NCBI RefSeq assembly: GCF_011769525.1
Contig: NZ_CP050440.1
Span: forward strand, 2,729,501-2,793,500
Reading direction: 5' to 3'
From: Tolypothrix sp. PCC 7910
Lineage (GTDB): Bacteria; Cyanobacteriota; Cyanobacteriia; Cyanobacteriales; Nostocaceae
DNA length: 64,000 nt
Positions 27,901 through 39,041 of this stretch are shown piece after piece. Within the stretch, counting starts at the first letter, position 1. Each line of letters opens with the position of its first letter. The notes below the pieces were generated by a model. That model worked only from the letters and a program-made list of their open reading frames with translations, was not told where the DNA came from and did no database searches. The position numbers and the translations under genes were made by a program.

Positions 27901-28436
27901 ATGTCCACATATCGGTTAACAAATTATTTGTCGCTTTAACAAATTAATGTCGTCCTATCAGGAACTGCCAAACTCAAATCACCTCAATAAGTTGTAATTT
28001 TTTGAGCATTCCTCACCAAGCGCCAATTAGCGAGGACATTAATAATTGAAAACCTTACATCGTATGGTTTTCTCTTTCGATTACATCAATCTGTTAAGCC
28101 GACATACTAATCTGTTAATCGACAAATGCTGTAGTTGCTTCTTCAGCAACCCCAATATTTTTTTAACCATTTGCTATCTATTTCTTAACCTTAGCAAGAT
28201 AACTTGAGAAATCGAAACAATATAATAAATTTTTCTAGATATAACTAGGTATTCTTCTTTTTACTTCTGCTTCTCAGCATAAGGCTAATTCTTCCTGCCA
28301 CTCAGTAAATATTTGAGTAACAAGATTAGATATGTTTGACTAAAAAACTTAAATTTTAAAAACCTAGATATTTATAAATTCTTGCCTAAAATGATGGCTT
28401 TTAGCCTCTAGAACTAAATCTACTGCCAAGTTTCCT
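27901..28436. other. Regulatory spacer before the giant phosphohydrolase
   Basis: No gene seen. It holds the Pho-box-like array at 28162-28191 and a long AT-rich stretch that would be the 5' leader of the giant gene, about 245 bp from box to start codon. Confidence 0.5.
28162..28191 (+). promoter_or_regulatory. Pho-box-like array upstream of the giant phosphohydrolase
   Basis: Units TTTAACCA, GCTATCTA and CTTAACCT with 3-bp TTT spacers. The first and third match PyTTAAPyPy(T/A) at every position; the middle one is degenerate. The 11-bp period is that of cyanobacterial Pho boxes. Confidence 0.65.
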
Positions 28437-31400
28437 ATGGTATCTTCCAACATAGTCCGCTTTTCCCAATTCAATTCTTCCCTAAACCGCAATATTGATG
28501 GTCAGTTAATTACTGATCTATCTACACCTAATAATGCTCAAGCCAAAGCGGTTGCAGAGATTATCCAGCGTAATAATCCAGATATATTATTAATCAACGA
28601 GTTCGATTACGTCCAAGGAAATCCTCAACAGGCGGTGCAATTACTTCAGCAAAATTATCTTGCTATCAGTCAAAATGGTGCAACTCCTGTTAACTACCCC
28701 TACTTTTATATTGCTCCAAGTAATACAGGAATTGCTTCTGGGTTCGACTTAAATAATGACGGTCAAGTTGTGACTACCCCAGGCGCAACTGGATATGGTG
28801 ATGATACTTTAGGATTTGGTAATTTCCCTGGACAATATGGGATGTTACTACTTTCTAAATATCCTATTGATACTGCTAATGTTCGCACCTTCCAAAATTT
28901 CTTGTGGAAGGATATGCCAGATTCTCTACTTTCTACAATCTCAACACCTAATTCTAATACTCCTTGGTATTCTCCAGAAGAACAAAATATTTTACGCCTT
29001 TCTTCTAAAAGTCATTGGGATGTACCAATTAAAGTTAATGGCGAGACAATTCACGTCCTAGTCAGCCATCCCACACCGCCAACCTTTGATGGAACCGAAG
29101 ACCGCAACGGTAAGCGCAATCATGATGAGATTCGCTTTTGGGCAGATTATATCACCCCAGGTAAGGGTGATTACATCTATGATGATGCGGGTAAAAAAGG
29201 CGGGATTGCTGCTGGTTCGCGGTTTGTAATTATGGGCGACCAAAATGCCGACCCTGTAGATGGTGATAGTTATGACAATGCTATTCGCCAATTATTACAA
29301 AATCCTGGCATTAATACTAATTTTATTCCTAGCAGTGCTGGTGCAGCACAACAAGCAATTTTACAGGGTGGTGCAAACCTTAACCAAAAGGGAAATGCTA
29401 GTTTTGATACTGCAGACTTTGCTGATACTGCACCCGGTAATTTACGGACTGACTATGTATTACCTTCAGCTGATTTGACTGTTAGTAATTCCGCAGTTTT
29501 CTGGCCTGTAAATACTGACCCTAATTTTCCTGTGGTAGGGACATTTCCTTTCCCCAGTTCCGACCATCGTTTAGTATATGCAGATGTACAAGCAGGGCCG
29601 ACAACACCAGGAAAAACGATTCCTGAAGTGGGATTTTTAGGACAAACTATCTTACCTACAGGCTTTATTCCCCCTGGCGCTGCGGGAACAGTAAATGGCG
29701 GACAAACTCCCTTGGGTGGTTTGTCTGGTGTCGCCTATGATGCAGATAAAAAACAATTCTACGCAATTTCTGACGATCGCTCTCAATTTGCACCCGCCCG
29801 CTTTTACACTTTTACTGCTGACCCGGCGAAAATTGGTACAGATGGGGCGACTTTTACCAATGTTACGCCCCTCAAAGATACTAACGGCAATTTCTTTGCA
29901 CTCAATACCATTGATCCAGAAGGCATTGCCTTAACTAACAATGGTACAGTTTTCATCTCCTCTGAGGGTGAAGCCAATCCTAGCGCAGGTCGAGTTAGCA
30001 ATCCCTTTATTAAAGAATTTTCCCTGACTACGGGGCAAGAAGTTCGCAGTTTAGCTGTTCCCAAGAAGTTTTTACCAGTAGTTCAAGATACTAATGGTAA
30101 TGGTGTTGTCGATGCTGGGGATACCCAAACCGCCGGAGTGTATAATAACTTGGCGTTTGAAAGCCTCACCATCACACCTGACCAAAAAACTTTATTCACC
30201 GCCACAGAAAACGCCTTATTTCAAGATGGGCCAAGGGTTTCCACGACAATTGGTAGCCGATCGCGGATTTTACAATACAATCTGGTAACGGGACAGCCAG
30301 AAAAAGAATATCTTTACGTTACAGATACATCTGTCACCCCCAACCCAGCAACAGGTTTTAATGATAACGGCTTGGTGGATTTATTAGCCATTGATAATCG
30401 CGGTACATTACTAGCTGTAGAACGTTCTTTTGCTCAAGGTGTAGGGAACACAATTAAAATCTATGAAATTTCCCTACAGGGTGCAACAGATATCAGCAGT
30501 ATCGACTCACTCAAAGATTTCAGCGCCACTCAATTAGCTGCGATTCAACCAGCCCAAAAGCGTTTACTGTTGAATTTAAATGACCTAGATTTGCCGAATG
30601 GTACAGATAATATTGAGGGTATAGCTTTTGGGCCGAAGTTAGCTGATGGTCGTCAATCGATTGTTTTGGTAAGTGATAACAACTTCAATGCAACTCAATT
30701 CACCCAAATCTTAACTTTGGATGCAGAGGTAGTCACTACCGCCGCACCAAGAGTAGAAACTCGTCCTGATTTATTCGACGATGAAACCTTACCAACAGAC
30801 CAACGTGCTGATGCTGATGACCCAGCTATCTATATTAATGCTAACAATGCGGCTGAAAGCTTAGTTCTCACTTCAGTCAAAAATGCCGGACTGCGAGTGT
30901 ATGACTTGTCTGGTAAACTGTTGCAGGAAGTGAACCCTGGCGGTATTCGCTACAACAACATTGATTTGCAATATGGTTTTGAATTAGGCGGGGAAAAAAT
31001 CGATATTGCCGTAGCGAGCGATCGCGGTAACGATAAACTAGCAATATTCAAAATAAATCCCAATCCCACTACTCCCGGTAAATATCTAGAAAATATCACC
31101 GATAGCAGTATTGGTACAATTTTCCAAGCGCCACCTTTCCTTGCACCTTATTCCTCATCTTCTCGCAGTTCCTACGGTCTCGCTTTATATCGCAGTCCCA
31201 TCACCAATGATTACTACGTCTTTACCAGTCGCCGAGAAACTGGAGATATCGCCCAGTTTAAATTGATTGACAAAGGTAATGGCAAAATTGGCGCGGAACG
31301 GGTACGAGAGTTTACCATTCCATCCTCCTCTGATAGCGAACGTTCCGCACAAACAGAAGGAATGGTTGTAGACCAAGAAACTGGATTCCTTTACATTGGA

Positions 31401-34400
31401 CAAGAAGATGTCGGTATTTGGAAATTCCAAGCCGAACCAAATGGTGGTACAACTGGGAAGTTAATTGATCAAGTTAAAGGCTTAGGTGGTAAATACCTTA
31501 CCGATGATGTGGAAGGATTAACTATCTACTACGGTAAGAATGGTACAGGCTATTTATTAGCATCCAGCCAAGGCGATAATACTTTTGTTGCTTACACCCG
31601 TGAAGGCAATAATGATTATTTGGGTAACTTTGCGATTGGTAGCAATGGCGCAATTGATAGCGTACAAGAATCTGATGGTGCAGATGTAATTAATGTACCC
31701 CTTGGCCCTAACTTCCCCAAAGGTTTATTTGTCACCCAAGATGGTGATAATGAACCTGCAAAATTAGTTAGTGATGACGATGAAATAGAGAATATCAACT
31801 CTAATTTTAAATTAGTACCTTGGGAAAATATTGCGAACGCCTTCTCTACTCCTTTAAATATTGACACCACTAGTTACAATCCCCGCAATCCTGTTGCTCA
31901 ACCAAAATTAACTATTTACGACTTTAAAAATTTACCAAAGTTAGGCACAACTTCCAAAGGTGAAGATATTTTATTAGGTGGTTTTTCTGGGTTGTATTTC
32001 TTAGGAACTGCACCTAATGAGAACCTGCGATTTGTTACCCACACAGACAGAGGCCCCAATGGCGAACCTGTGGGTGCAAATCGACCATTTTATTTACCTA
32101 ACTTCCAGCCAGAAATTATCAGTTTTGAGCTCAACCGCACCACAGGCGAAATTAAAATTACTAACCGTACTGGATTATTTCGCCAAGATGGGAAAACCCC
32201 ATTAACAGGTTTACCAAATTTACAAGCTGGGGCAAATGGTACAGCTTATACTGATGAAATTGGTGTTGATTTAGATAATAAACCTCTACCTAATGACCCA
32301 TTGGGTGCAGATTTAGAAGGAATTGTAGTTGCTGAAAATGGCGATTATTGGATGGTAGATGAATACCGCCCAGCAATTTACCATTTTGATAGTCAGGGTA
32401 AATTAATTGAGAGATTTATCCCCAAAGGAACTGCAACCGCACCTAATCCAGACCAACCTGCAGGTACTTTTGGAACTGAGATATTACCAGAAGTTTACGC
32501 CCAACGCCGCAACAATCGGGGATTTGAAGCGGTAGCTTTGGAAGGTTCTAAATTGTACGCCTTTATTCAAAGTCCAATTGATAACCCTGATAATGGTAGT
32601 GATACAGTTTCTAAAGCTTCTCGTAACCTGAGAATTTTAGAATTTGATATCAACAGCAAACAGGTAACAGGCGAGTATTTATATCTTCTCGAAGGTCTAC
32701 CAGCAACCGATAAAATTGGTGATGCAGTTTCCCTAGGTAAAGGTAAATTTGCAGTTGTCGAACGCGATGATAATGGTACATCTGCTGGTAATAAATTAAT
32801 TTACCAAATTGACTTAAAAGGTGCGACCAACATCAATAATCCTGCTAAGTTTAAATTACCTGATGGGAAGACCATTGAACAACTCACTCCGGCTGAGTTA
32901 GCCACAGCTAAAATTACGCCCGTCAGCAAAAGCTTAATCGCAAATGCTGCTCAGTTAGGTTATACCGGAGTTGAAAAGTTAGAGGGTTTAGCTTTAGTTG
33001 CACCCAACACTTTAGCGTTAATTAATGACAACGATTTCAATGTGACTGGTAAGACTCCGGCGGAAAGATTAGGAATTTTAGAATTACCTAATAACATCGC
33101 AGTTACTAAACCAAAAACATCCCTGAATATCCTCTTAGTAAATGATGATGGTTATCAAGCTAAGGGAATTAATGTTCTCTACAACAAATTAGTTGCGGCT
33201 GGTCATAAAGTAACATTAATTGCACCTAAACAACAGCAAAGCGGTCAAGGTACAGCCCTCGATACCGATAAATTTGGCAAACAATTAGAAGTTGTCAATT
33301 ATGAACCAAATAAATGGTATGTCGATGGCAAACCTGTTGTGACTACCTGGGCAGGAATCGATTACATTTTAAAAGATAATCCCCCCGATTTGGTTATTTC
33401 TGGAATTAACGAAGGGGAAAATCTCGGTTTAGAAGGGATCATTTCCGGTACTCTTAGCGCCGCAGTTTCCGCATTAAATCGCGGTGTACCTGCGATCGCA
33501 GTCAGTGCGGGTGTAAAAGTAGATGAACGTAGCGCAGGTTACCCCAGTACTGATAAAGCCTACGAAGTTGGTGCTAATTACGTTGTTGATTTAATTACTC
33601 AATTACAAGCAAAACAAGGTAATAACCCAGCTATATTACCAAAAGGCATTGGTTTAAACGTTAATATCCCTGCAACTGACAAAATTCAAGGTGTAGCCTT
33701 TACAGAGTTTGACAGTGCAGGTAGTTTTGATTTCAAATTTGGGGAGTTACCGCCTAACTTTGGCACAGGTCAAGGCATACTTTATACCCAAAATACCTTA
33801 CCTGCTGGAACTACACCCAAACCATTCTCAGAAGGTGAACAATTCTTAGCAGGTAAGGTGACGGTAACTCCTTTTGATGGTGATTGGGGTACAACTCCAG
33901 ACCAACGCCAAGCACTGAGTTCTCGTCTTAACCTAGCAGTCCCTGGTTTAACAGATGAAATCAAACCCGCTAGCAAGCCATTAAATATTCTGTTGGTGAA
34001 TGATGATGGTTATCAAGCAAAGGGTATTGATGTTATCTACAAAGCTTTAACGGCTGCTGGTCATAACGTCATTATAGTCGCACCCAAAGACCAACAAAGT
34101 GGCAAAGGTACTTCCATCAACACCAATAAGATTTTCCAAAATACTGAAGTTGCAGAATTTGATACCAGCAAAAATAAATGGTATGTCGATGGTACTCCAG
34201 TTGTCACCACTTGGGCGGGACTTGATTACATCTTCCCCAACAAAGAGAAGATTGCTAAACCCGATTTAGTCATCTCCGGTATTAACGAAGGTGAAAACAT
34301 CGGTTTAGATGCCATTTCTTCTGGTACACTTAGCGCTGCGGTTGCTGCATTGCAAAATGGCATTCCTGCGATCGCAGTGAGTGCTGGAATAGATTTAGCT

Positions 34401-35555
34401 GGGTTACAAACAGGCGATAAATCCAGCACCGAAAAAGCTTATGAAATTGGTGCTAGGTTGGTTGTTGATGCGATTAACAAACTCCAAGCCAGTCAAGGTA
34501 GTAATGCAGATTTACTCCCGAAAGGGGTAGGGTTAAATATCAATATCCCTGCTTATAATCCCGATATCCCTAAATTCAGCACAATTACAGGGGTTGCAGT
34601 TACCAAATTTGACCAAGCTAGCAGTTTGGGTTTACAAGTTGCGGAAATTCAACCGGGTGTTCCTGGTTTATCTTTAGGCGCTTCCAGCAATACAGGTACA
34701 GGAGATTTATCATCGGAAGGGGGTAGATTCTTAGCCAGAAATATTACCATTACTCCGATTGATGGGAATTGGAGTGCTACCGCAACCAGTCGTCAGCAAA
34801 TCGCCAACGCTGCGGAGGGACTGACTATCAATACAGGTAGAAGTCAGCCCATATTCACAGGTGATGGCGCAGATATTGTAGAACCTATCAATGGTAGCAC
34901 TGTATTTACAGGTAACGGCGATGACACAGTAATTGCGGGTAGCAATTCTTCCATATCAACAGGCAATGGTAATGATCAAGTCTTTGTCGGTGCTAATGGC
35001 CCTGCGAAAAATACTAATGTTGATGGTGGTGCAGGTAACGATGAACTGACTGTAGTGGAAGCTAGTGGTAGCAATAATTTATTTGGGGCTGCTGGTGCTG
35101 ATAATCTGCAAATAGTTGAAGGTTCTCGTCAAATTCTCTTCGGTGGTTCTGGTAACGACACTCTCAGCAGTAAAGGGAATAATAACCGACTTTACGGTGG
35201 TTCCGGCGATGATAAACTCTTCTCTAATACCAATGACACCCTCGTGGGTGGTGATGGAGATGATATGTTATTTGCTGGTTCTGAAGGTGGTAATCGCCTG
35301 ACTGGTGGCGCTGGTGGGGATCAGTTCTGGATTGTTAATGGTAGTCTCCCCACTAACAAAAATATTGTCACCGACTTTACCCTAGGAATTGACGTGATCG
35401 GCATTGGCGGTATTACTGGAGTAACTAAATTCAGTGACTTAACGCTATTGCAACAGGGCAATATTACTGTGGTGAAAGCTGCAAATACAGAGTTGGCTTC
35501 ATTGCTGGGAATTACATCAACTAGCATCACAGCAAATAACTTTCTTTTTGCATAG
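28437..35555 (+). CDS. 2372-aa multidomain phosphorus-scavenging protein: EEP, phytase-like, BPP phytase, two SurE, RTX repeats
   Basis: Domain order from sequence: residues 1-385, endonuclease/exonuclease/phosphatase ([30 protein letters not shown]); about 395-765, esterase-like activity of phytase; 770-1150, beta-propeller phytase ([20 protein letters not shown]); 1160-1555, a second esterase-like domain ([18 protein letters not shown]); 1560-1840 and 1845-2125, two SurE 5'/3'-nucleotidase domains ([23 protein letters not shown]); 2140-2372, calcium-binding glycine/aspartate repeats ([16 protein letters not shown]) and a C-terminal RTX-type secretion region. There is no N-terminal signal peptide, which fits type I export. 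Together it could take phosphate from nucleic acids, phytate and nucleotides outside the cell. A Pho-box-like array precedes it, and phoD lies upstream on the same strand. No secretion ATPase is adjacent. Confidence 0.85.
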   Translation: MVSSNIVRFSQFNSSLNRNIDGQLITDLSTPNNAQAKAVAEIIQRNNPDILLINEFDYVQGNPQQAVQLLQQNYLAISQNGATPVNYPYFYIAPSNTGIASGFDLNNDGQVVTTPGATGYGDDTLGFGNFPGQYGMLLLSKYPIDTANVRTFQNFLWKDMPDSLLSTISTPNSNTPWYSPEEQNILRLSSKSHWDVPIKVNGETIHVLVSHPTPPTFDGTEDRNGKRNHDEIRFWADYITPGKGDYIYDDAGKKGGIAAGSRFVIMGDQNADPVDGDSYDNAIRQLLQNPGINTNFIPSSAGAAQQAILQGGANLNQKGNASFDTADFADTAPGNLRTDYVLPSADLTVSNSAVFWPVNTDPNFPVVGTFPFPSSDHRLVYADVQAGPTTPGKTIPEVGFLGQTILPTGFIPPGAAGTVNGGQTPLGGLSGVAYDADKKQFYAISDDRSQFAPARFYTFTADPAKIGTDGATFTNVTPLKDTNGNFFALNTIDPEGIALTNNGTVFISSEGEANPSAGRVSNPFIKEFSLTTGQEVRSLAVPKKFLPVVQDTNGNGVVDAGDTQTAGVYNNLAFESLTITPDQKTLFTATENALFQDGPRVSTTIGSRSRILQYNLVTGQPEKEYLYVTDTSVTPNPATGFNDNGLVDLLAIDNRGTLLAVERSFAQGVGNTIKIYEISLQGATDISSIDSLKDFSATQLAAIQPAQKRLLLNLNDLDLPNGTDNIEGIAFGPKLADGRQSIVLVSDNNFNATQFTQILTLDAEVVTTAAPRVETRPDLFDDETLPTDQRADADDPAIYINANNAAESLVLTSVKNAGLRVYDLSGKLLQEVNPGGIRYNNIDLQYGFELGGEKIDIAVASDRGNDKLAIFKINPNPTTPGKYLENITDSSIGTIFQAPPFLAPYSSSSRSSYGLALYRSPITNDYYVFTSRRETGDIAQFKLIDKGNGKIGAERVREFTIPSSSDSERSAQTEGMVVDQETGFLYIGQEDVGIWKFQAEPNGGTTGKLIDQVKGLGGKYLTDDVEGLTIYYGKNGTGYLLASSQGDNTFVAYTREGNNDYLGNFAIGSNGAIDSVQESDGADVINVPLGPNFPKGLFVTQDGDNEPAKLVSDDDEIENINSNFKLVPWENIANAFSTPLNIDTTSYNPRNPVAQPKLTIYDFKNLPKLGTTSKGEDILLGGFSGLYFLGTAPNENLRFVTHTDRGPNGEPVGANRPFYLPNFQPEIISFELNRTTGEIKITNRTGLFRQDGKTPLTGLPNLQAGANGTAYTDEIGVDLDNKPLPNDPLGADLEGIVVAENGDYWMVDEYRPAIYHFDSQGKLIERFIPKGTATAPNPDQPAGTFGTEILPEVYAQRRNNRGFEAVALEGSKLYAFIQSPIDNPDNGSDTVSKASRNLRILEFDINSKQVTGEYLYLLEGLPATDKIGDAVSLGKGKFAVVERDDNGTSAGNKLIYQIDLKGATNINNPAKFKLPDGKTIEQLTPAELATAKITPVSKSLIANAAQLGYTGVEKLEGLALVAPNTLALINDNDFNVTGKTPAERLGILELPNNIAVTKPKTSLNILLVNDDGYQAKGINVLYNKLVAAGHKVTLIAPKQQQSGQGTALDTDKFGKQLEVVNYEPNKWYVDGKPVVTTWAGIDYILKDNPPDLVISGINEGENLGLEGIISGTLSAAVSALNRGVPAIAVSAGVKVDERSAGYPSTDKAYEVGANYVVDLITQLQAKQGNNPAILPKGIGLNVNIPATDKIQGVAFTEFDSAGSFDFKFGELPPNFGTGQGILYTQNTLPAGTTPKPFSEGEQFLAGKVTVTPFDGDWGTTPDQRQALSSRLNLAVPGLTDEIKPASKPLNILLVNDDGYQAKGIDVIYKALTAAGHNVIIVAPKDQQSGKGTSINTNKIFQNTEVAEFDTSKNKWYVDGTPVVTTWAGLDYIFPNKEKIAKPDLVISGINEGENIGLDAISSGTLSAAVAALQNGIPAIAVSAGIDLAGLQTGDKSSTEKAYEIGARLVVDAINKLQASQGSNADLLPKGVGLNINIPAYNPDIPKFSTITGVAVTKFDQASSLGLQVAEIQPGVPGLSLGASSNTGTGDLSSEGGRFLARNITITPIDGNWSATATSRQQIANAAEGLTINTGRSQPIFTGDGADIVEPINGSTVFTGNGDDTVIAGSNSSISTGNGNDQVFVGANGPAKNTNVDGGAGNDELTVVEASGSNNLFGAAGADNLQIVEGSRQILFGGSGNDTLSSKGNNNRLYGGSGDDKLFSNTNDTLVGGDGDDMLFAGSEGGNRLTGGAGGDQFWIVNGSLPTNKNIVTDFTLGIDVIGIGGITGVTKFSDLTLLQQGNITVVKAANTELASLLGITSTSITANNFLFA

Positions 35556-35596
35556 TGCGGTACTTATCGCTAAAGCTATTTATAGCTCAATACGGT

Positions 35597-36078
35597 TCAG
35601 TTAAGGCTAACAAGCTGAGGAGTGATGTGAAATTTCGGAACTTCTACTCGTTGTCCAGTGCCTCTGTGTTGCGGCTTTTTAGAACGAAACTTTGATACAG
35701 GTTTTTTCACAACTCTGGGATTAATACGGTGAACCAGTTCGGGTAACAATGTATCTATAATTTCTGCAATTAACCAATCGAAAAAAAGGGAAAATCTTCT
35801 GGCTGTAAGTCTTGAAACTTAGGAATAGCTCGACTAATAACTCGTAATGTACTTGTAAAACTTAAGCGTAATGGTGGAATCCCAGCAGTAGTTGCGGCTT
35901 GAAACATTAATATTCGTACTGACCAATGACCTAACAACCAACCATAAACTTCTTGTACTACTTCTCGTGGTTTTTGAGAACGAACGTGAGTTTTACGCCC
36001 TAATAGGTGAATTTTTAACTCATCAAGGGTATTTTCGACTTCCCATCGCAATAAGTAAGTGGGTGAGAAAAAAGTCAA
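35597..36078 (-). pseudogene. IS4-family transposase, C-terminal remnant
   Basis: RWEVENTLDELKIHLLGRK (with the catalytic Glu of the Y-R-x-x-E region) through VYGWLLGHWSVRILMFQAA is the IS4 C-terminal domain. At a run of seven T (35781-35787) the frame ends; one more T would let it continue into DWLIAEIIDTLLPELVHR and run to TGA 35597. The N-terminal half, including both Asp regions, is missing. No end repeat was identified. Confidence 0.75.
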
Positions 36079-36120
36079 CTACGTAAAGAAGTGTAAATAA
36101 GGCTCAAACCCTTTCTCCTA

Positions 36121-36148
36121 TTGCCTGTTGCCTATTGCCTATTGCCTG
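36121..36148. repeat. STRR-type heptamer repeat, TTGCCTR x4
   Basis: TTGCCTG, TTGCCTA, TTGCCTA, TTGCCTG in tandem, next to the truncated end of the IS4 remnant. Such repeats are typical of cyanobacterial intergenic DNA. Confidence 0.8.
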
Positions 36149-36535
36149 CTCCTAACGATAATTATTTACGCCCAGTTACTTACCTTTGCCAATTTACGAG
36201 GGTTCAACGCTTGTAGAAACGTTATGAATACGTCCTAAAGAAGTAAGCTTGGCAAAAATCTGGTGTAATAAAATAGCCCTCTTATGTCAGACTGGGAAAA
36301 GCCAATCCCTGAAAGCCTTTCGGAGCTTTACTTTTCAGCTTTTGGCTATAAATTTTAGTTTCTATTAGAAAAGAAAGGCTCAAAGGTTGATTAGATAAAG
36401 GTTCCAATGTTTCGCTACGATTATTGTTTTCTGAAAGTGACACAACAGGGATAGGCTCAGGAATTTCTGGAAGCATTTTTAAGACTTCATGAACATATCG
36501 AAAGCCACGATAATGAGCCTTAAACACTATTTAAA

Positions 36536-37075
36536 TTGGTATTAGTTAAAAGCCAGAAACTCTCTCCCATTATTAGAGGTTGGAGGAACTATCATCGTTA
36601 CTGCAAAATGGATGGGTCAAGGTTCAGACTGTGGTTTACCCGCATGAGGGCATGGAGTGTCTTTAATAACCCTCTTTTGTTACCTTCAGCAGAGAATAAT
36701 CCCAAACCCCTATGTTTACGTCTATTTTCAACAAGGGGATTTAAATGACAAAGGAGATATCCGATCACTCAATTCATTATTTTGTTTAGCATTCAAAGTT
36801 AGGGGTATATTTTTCTCTCCTCATAGTAACAAAAGAGGGAATAAAGAATCCAAACTTAAACGCTATCAAACGGATGCCTTAATAGATAAGGCATTCCCCG
36901 CAGTACCGTACTCAGAAAACAAGCACGTCATGGTAATGCGTCTCCTTTTACCATGATGTGCTTGTCTACTGGAGTAAAAGACAATCTCTCCACTACGATG
37001 GGGCGACATAAGACTTTTACCAAAAAAACATGATTTCAGCCATTGTGTTAGAAAATAAACGCTCAAATGACCGTT
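36536..37075 (+). pseudogene. Group II intron reverse transcriptase/maturase, 3' remnant
   Basis: Pieces in different frames follow the order of a group II intron protein's C-terminus. KLSPIIRGWRNYHRYC and FTRMRAWSVF (36563-36663) are the maturase-specific domain X. ALIDKAFPAVPYSENKHVMV (about 36870-36935) and DVLVYWSKRQSLHYDGAT (about 36955-37010) are the following linker, and a KKHDFSHC piece near 37025 resembles the start of an HNH domain. Several frameshifts and stops separate them. No reverse transcriptase domain and no domain V RNA were found. Confidence 0.65.
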
Positions 37076-37116
37076 TTATCTACAGTTCAAAATTTGGCTT
37101 TGATTTTTCTTTTCCT

Positions 37117-37133
37117 GGAGTGACAAAACAGGA
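37117..37133. repeat. Solitary IS701-type end
   Basis: GGAGTGACAAAACAGG is nearly identical to the terminal repeat (AGAGTGACAAAACAGGG) of the two IS701-type copies in this window, but no transposase lies next to it. It is probably what remains of a third insertion. Confidence 0.5.
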
Positions 37134-37477
37134 ATAAAGCACTTAAAATCAGCAAAAAATATTTAGCTTATTATCGTGTTGTTATGACTATTAAAAAAAA
37201 GCAGTACTTGAAGATTCTCAAGCAACATACAATCCATATTTCTTTTTTCATCTTATTATCAAGCTTCCAGCCATAATTAAGAGGAGAATGAAATACTATA
37301 TTTTAGTGATAAATCTACATTTAGACTAGTACATTTAAAATTAAAAAAACTAAATTGGGCATGATAACTATGGTAATTTTAAAGCTAACAAAAGGTAATA
37401 CCAATTTAATATGAAGCTGCATAGAATAGAAGATAACAAACTCAATAAATTTAGATGCCAATGAGCCGTCCGTTTAA

Positions 37478-37630
37478 GAGGTTGTTTGAAAAGTAATCAG
37501 AGGTAAGATTTTATGCCAAACGCCTTACCATGATGCGAATCATAGCAAGATAGATAAAAGTCTCCGAGGTTTGGGCTAATAATTCATAGTCTTTGTTCAA
37601 ACGCCTACACTGGTTTGCTGCTACCCCAAG
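37478..37630 (-). mobile_element. IS5-type transposase 3' end remnant
   Basis: GAGGTTGTTTGAAAAG at 37478-37493 looks like the terminal repeat of cyanobacterial IS5-group elements. Just inside it, codons for CRRLNKDYELLAQTSETF and IYLAMIRIMVRRLA plus stop (37511-37612) are the classic C-terminus of an IS5-family transposase. The rest of the element is gone; the remnant now forms the 3' end of the serine hydrolase gene. Confidence 0.65.
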
Positions 37631-38812
37631 TCGAACGTATTCGCAGGAACATTTGGAATTGGGCTGTTTCCACAAATCGAAGGTTGCAGGTACATTAGAA
37701 ACAGGTACGGCGAGGACGATTTTGTCTGCCAGGTCGCTTAAATCACCAGTGCTGGTGCGGATATTGGTAACAACGGCAACGTGAACCTCGCTCAGATCCA
37801 CATTGGTACTGGATATATAGCCCTTGGGGAACATCGCCACAAACGCTGTGCCACCACCAATTAATCCGTTATGTTGTAGTTTGCCTTTTGATGTCTTACC
37901 CCAACCCATGTTATCCAGCTCTGCTGTGGTGTATTTTTTATCGAGTAGGGCTGTCAAGCGAAGGAGATCCTGAGCCGAGGCTCTAAATCCCCCAGCAGCC
38001 AAGCCCAGTCCATGTTCCTCAAAAGGAAATATTTCTAGCTTTTGGTCAGCATCGTATTGATGATTCCAAGCATCACAGGAATCTGGATTTGCTCTTTCTG
38101 GCTGCACAGAATTGTGTAGTTTCATCGGCTGGAGAAAGTCTTCTCGAACATAGTCCAAATAGGATTTCCCCGATATCTTCTCTATGAGCAAAGTCCACAA
38201 GCCAAAGCCATGATTTGAGTATGGATTTAGACCATCAGGGGGAGTTGTCCCAGGCTCATAAAGCAGTTCACGGGTACGCAAAAAGTGACGATGTAATTGT
38301 TCATAGGTCAGCTGATCTTCTGGCACATCAAACATCTTAGCTGCACCTTCCACATCCCCGCTTCTGGTAAAACCAGCTCTATGATCGAGCAGATTTTGAA
38401 TAGTGATTTTTTCGTACCATTCCTTCCATTTGGCTGATTTGGGCGCATGGGCTTTGATGCCAATATCGATATCTGCATCAAAAATGCCACCAAATAATCC
38501 TTTCGGGCCATAAAGCCTAGTTGACTTGGGATCTATGTTCTTTGATTTCATCAACTGGAAGGCGGATGGCCCGGTGACGACAGCCTTAGTTACACTGCCG
38601 ATTCTACTGCGAAAGCAAGGTTTCATCGGTAACTTTCTTGTTCCTTCCACAAGAGCATAACCATAGCCTTTCGAGAGCAGAAGTCGCCCTTGTTTGGTAA
38701 CAGCAATAGTCATTCCAGGTAAATTGTTTTTCGCAATTAAAGCTTCTACAAAACTATCGACTTTTTCCTCAAGTTCTTGCCAGCCTTCGCCTGTAGACTG
38801 CGGTGTATTCAT
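37511..38812 (-). CDS. Beta-lactamase-family serine hydrolase with a transposase-derived tail
   Basis: 433 residues. The serine hydrolase domain (1 to about 390) has the S-x-x-K motif at Ser73-Lys76 (GSVTKA) and Tyr198-x-Asn200 (YSNHG), the marks of class C beta-lactamases, DD-peptidases and related esterases; a GLIGGGTAFVA segment sits at the place of the third (KTG-like) motif. No signal peptide is seen. The last 34 residues are the C-terminus of an IS5-family transposase, joined in frame, so the native end was lost by insertion and deletion. GGAGATTAATT before ATG is a good ribosome site. A short reading frame related to the one at the lanthipeptide locus precedes it. Substrate unknown; activity may survive. 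Confidence 0.8.
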   Translation of the reverse strand: MNTPQSTGEGWQELEEKVDSFVEALIAKNNLPGMTIAVTKQGRLLLSKGYGYALVEGTRKLPMKPCFRSRIGSVTKAVVTGPSAFQLMKSKNIDPKSTRLYGPKGLFGGIFDADIDIGIKAHAPKSAKWKEWYEKITIQNLLDHRAGFTRSGDVEGAAKMFDVPEDQLTYEQLHRHFLRTRELLYEPGTTPPDGLNPYSNHGFGLWTLLIEKISGKSYLDYVREDFLQPMKLHNSVQPERANPDSCDAWNHQYDADQKLEIFPFEEHGLGLAAGGFRASAQDLLRLTALLDKKYTTAELDNMGWGKTSKGKLQHNGLIGGGTAFVAMFPKGYISSTNVDLSEVHVAVVTNIRTSTGDLSDLADKIVLAVPVSNVPATFDLWKQPNSKCSCEYVRLGVAANQCRRLNKDYELLAQTSETFIYLAMIRIMVRRLA

Positions 38813-38864
38813 AATTAATCTCCTGTATTTTTAATTCATTAAATTGAAAGCGATAAGTGATGTT

Positions 38865-38978
38865 CTAAAAAAGTCTATGACCAACTTGTTTTGGCTCCTT
38901 GCTCACAGATTGAGAACGGTACTGGGGTTTTATCTCTTTCATGTAAGTCAATGGGGTAGTCTTTTTGAATTTATGCAC
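38865..38978 (-). CDS. Short leader-like ORF upstream of serine hydrolase, related to the ORF at 54903
   Basis: A 37-codon frame from GTG 38978 to TAG 38865. Its first 18 residues, (M)HKFKKTTPLTYMKEIKP, align without gaps with (M)HKSKKPIPLTLMKGFKP from the short frame upstream of the lanthipeptide precursor; most differences are at third codon positions or conservative. After that the two differ completely. It lies 52 bp before the serine hydrolase start. No Shine-Dalgarno sequence is evident, so translation is not certain; the shared part could be a 5' regulatory element. Confidence 0.4.
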   Translation of the reverse strand: MHKFKKTTPLTYMKEIKPQYRSQSVSKEPKQVGHRLF

Positions 38979-39041
38979 TTAACCCCATGCAAGAAATGCT
39001 TGAATGACCAGAAAATTCTGTCAAACTCTTACTATGATTAG

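Larger units (their letters stand above)
36087..37477. other. Mobile-element graveyard and spacer
   Basis: Besides the listed fragments this stretch has an 81-codon minus-strand frame at 36282-36527 (HYRGFRYVHEVLKMLPEIPE) that I cannot place, possibly part of a lost transposase, and about 300 bp of AT-rich DNA (37140-37470) with nothing recognisable. Confidence 0.4.

Noticed and set aside
36121-36148. Tandem heptamers considered as a CRISPR array
   Set aside because: Units are 7 bp without spacers, so this is a simple tandem repeat.
36282-36527. Minus-strand frame of 81 codons
   Set aside because: Could be part of a lost transposase, but nothing in it can be assigned to a family.
38844-39041. 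Plus-strand frame of 65 codons before the TPR-CHAT gene
   Set aside because: It is antisense to the short frame at 38865-38978, which has a related copy elsewhere and is therefore the better candidate.
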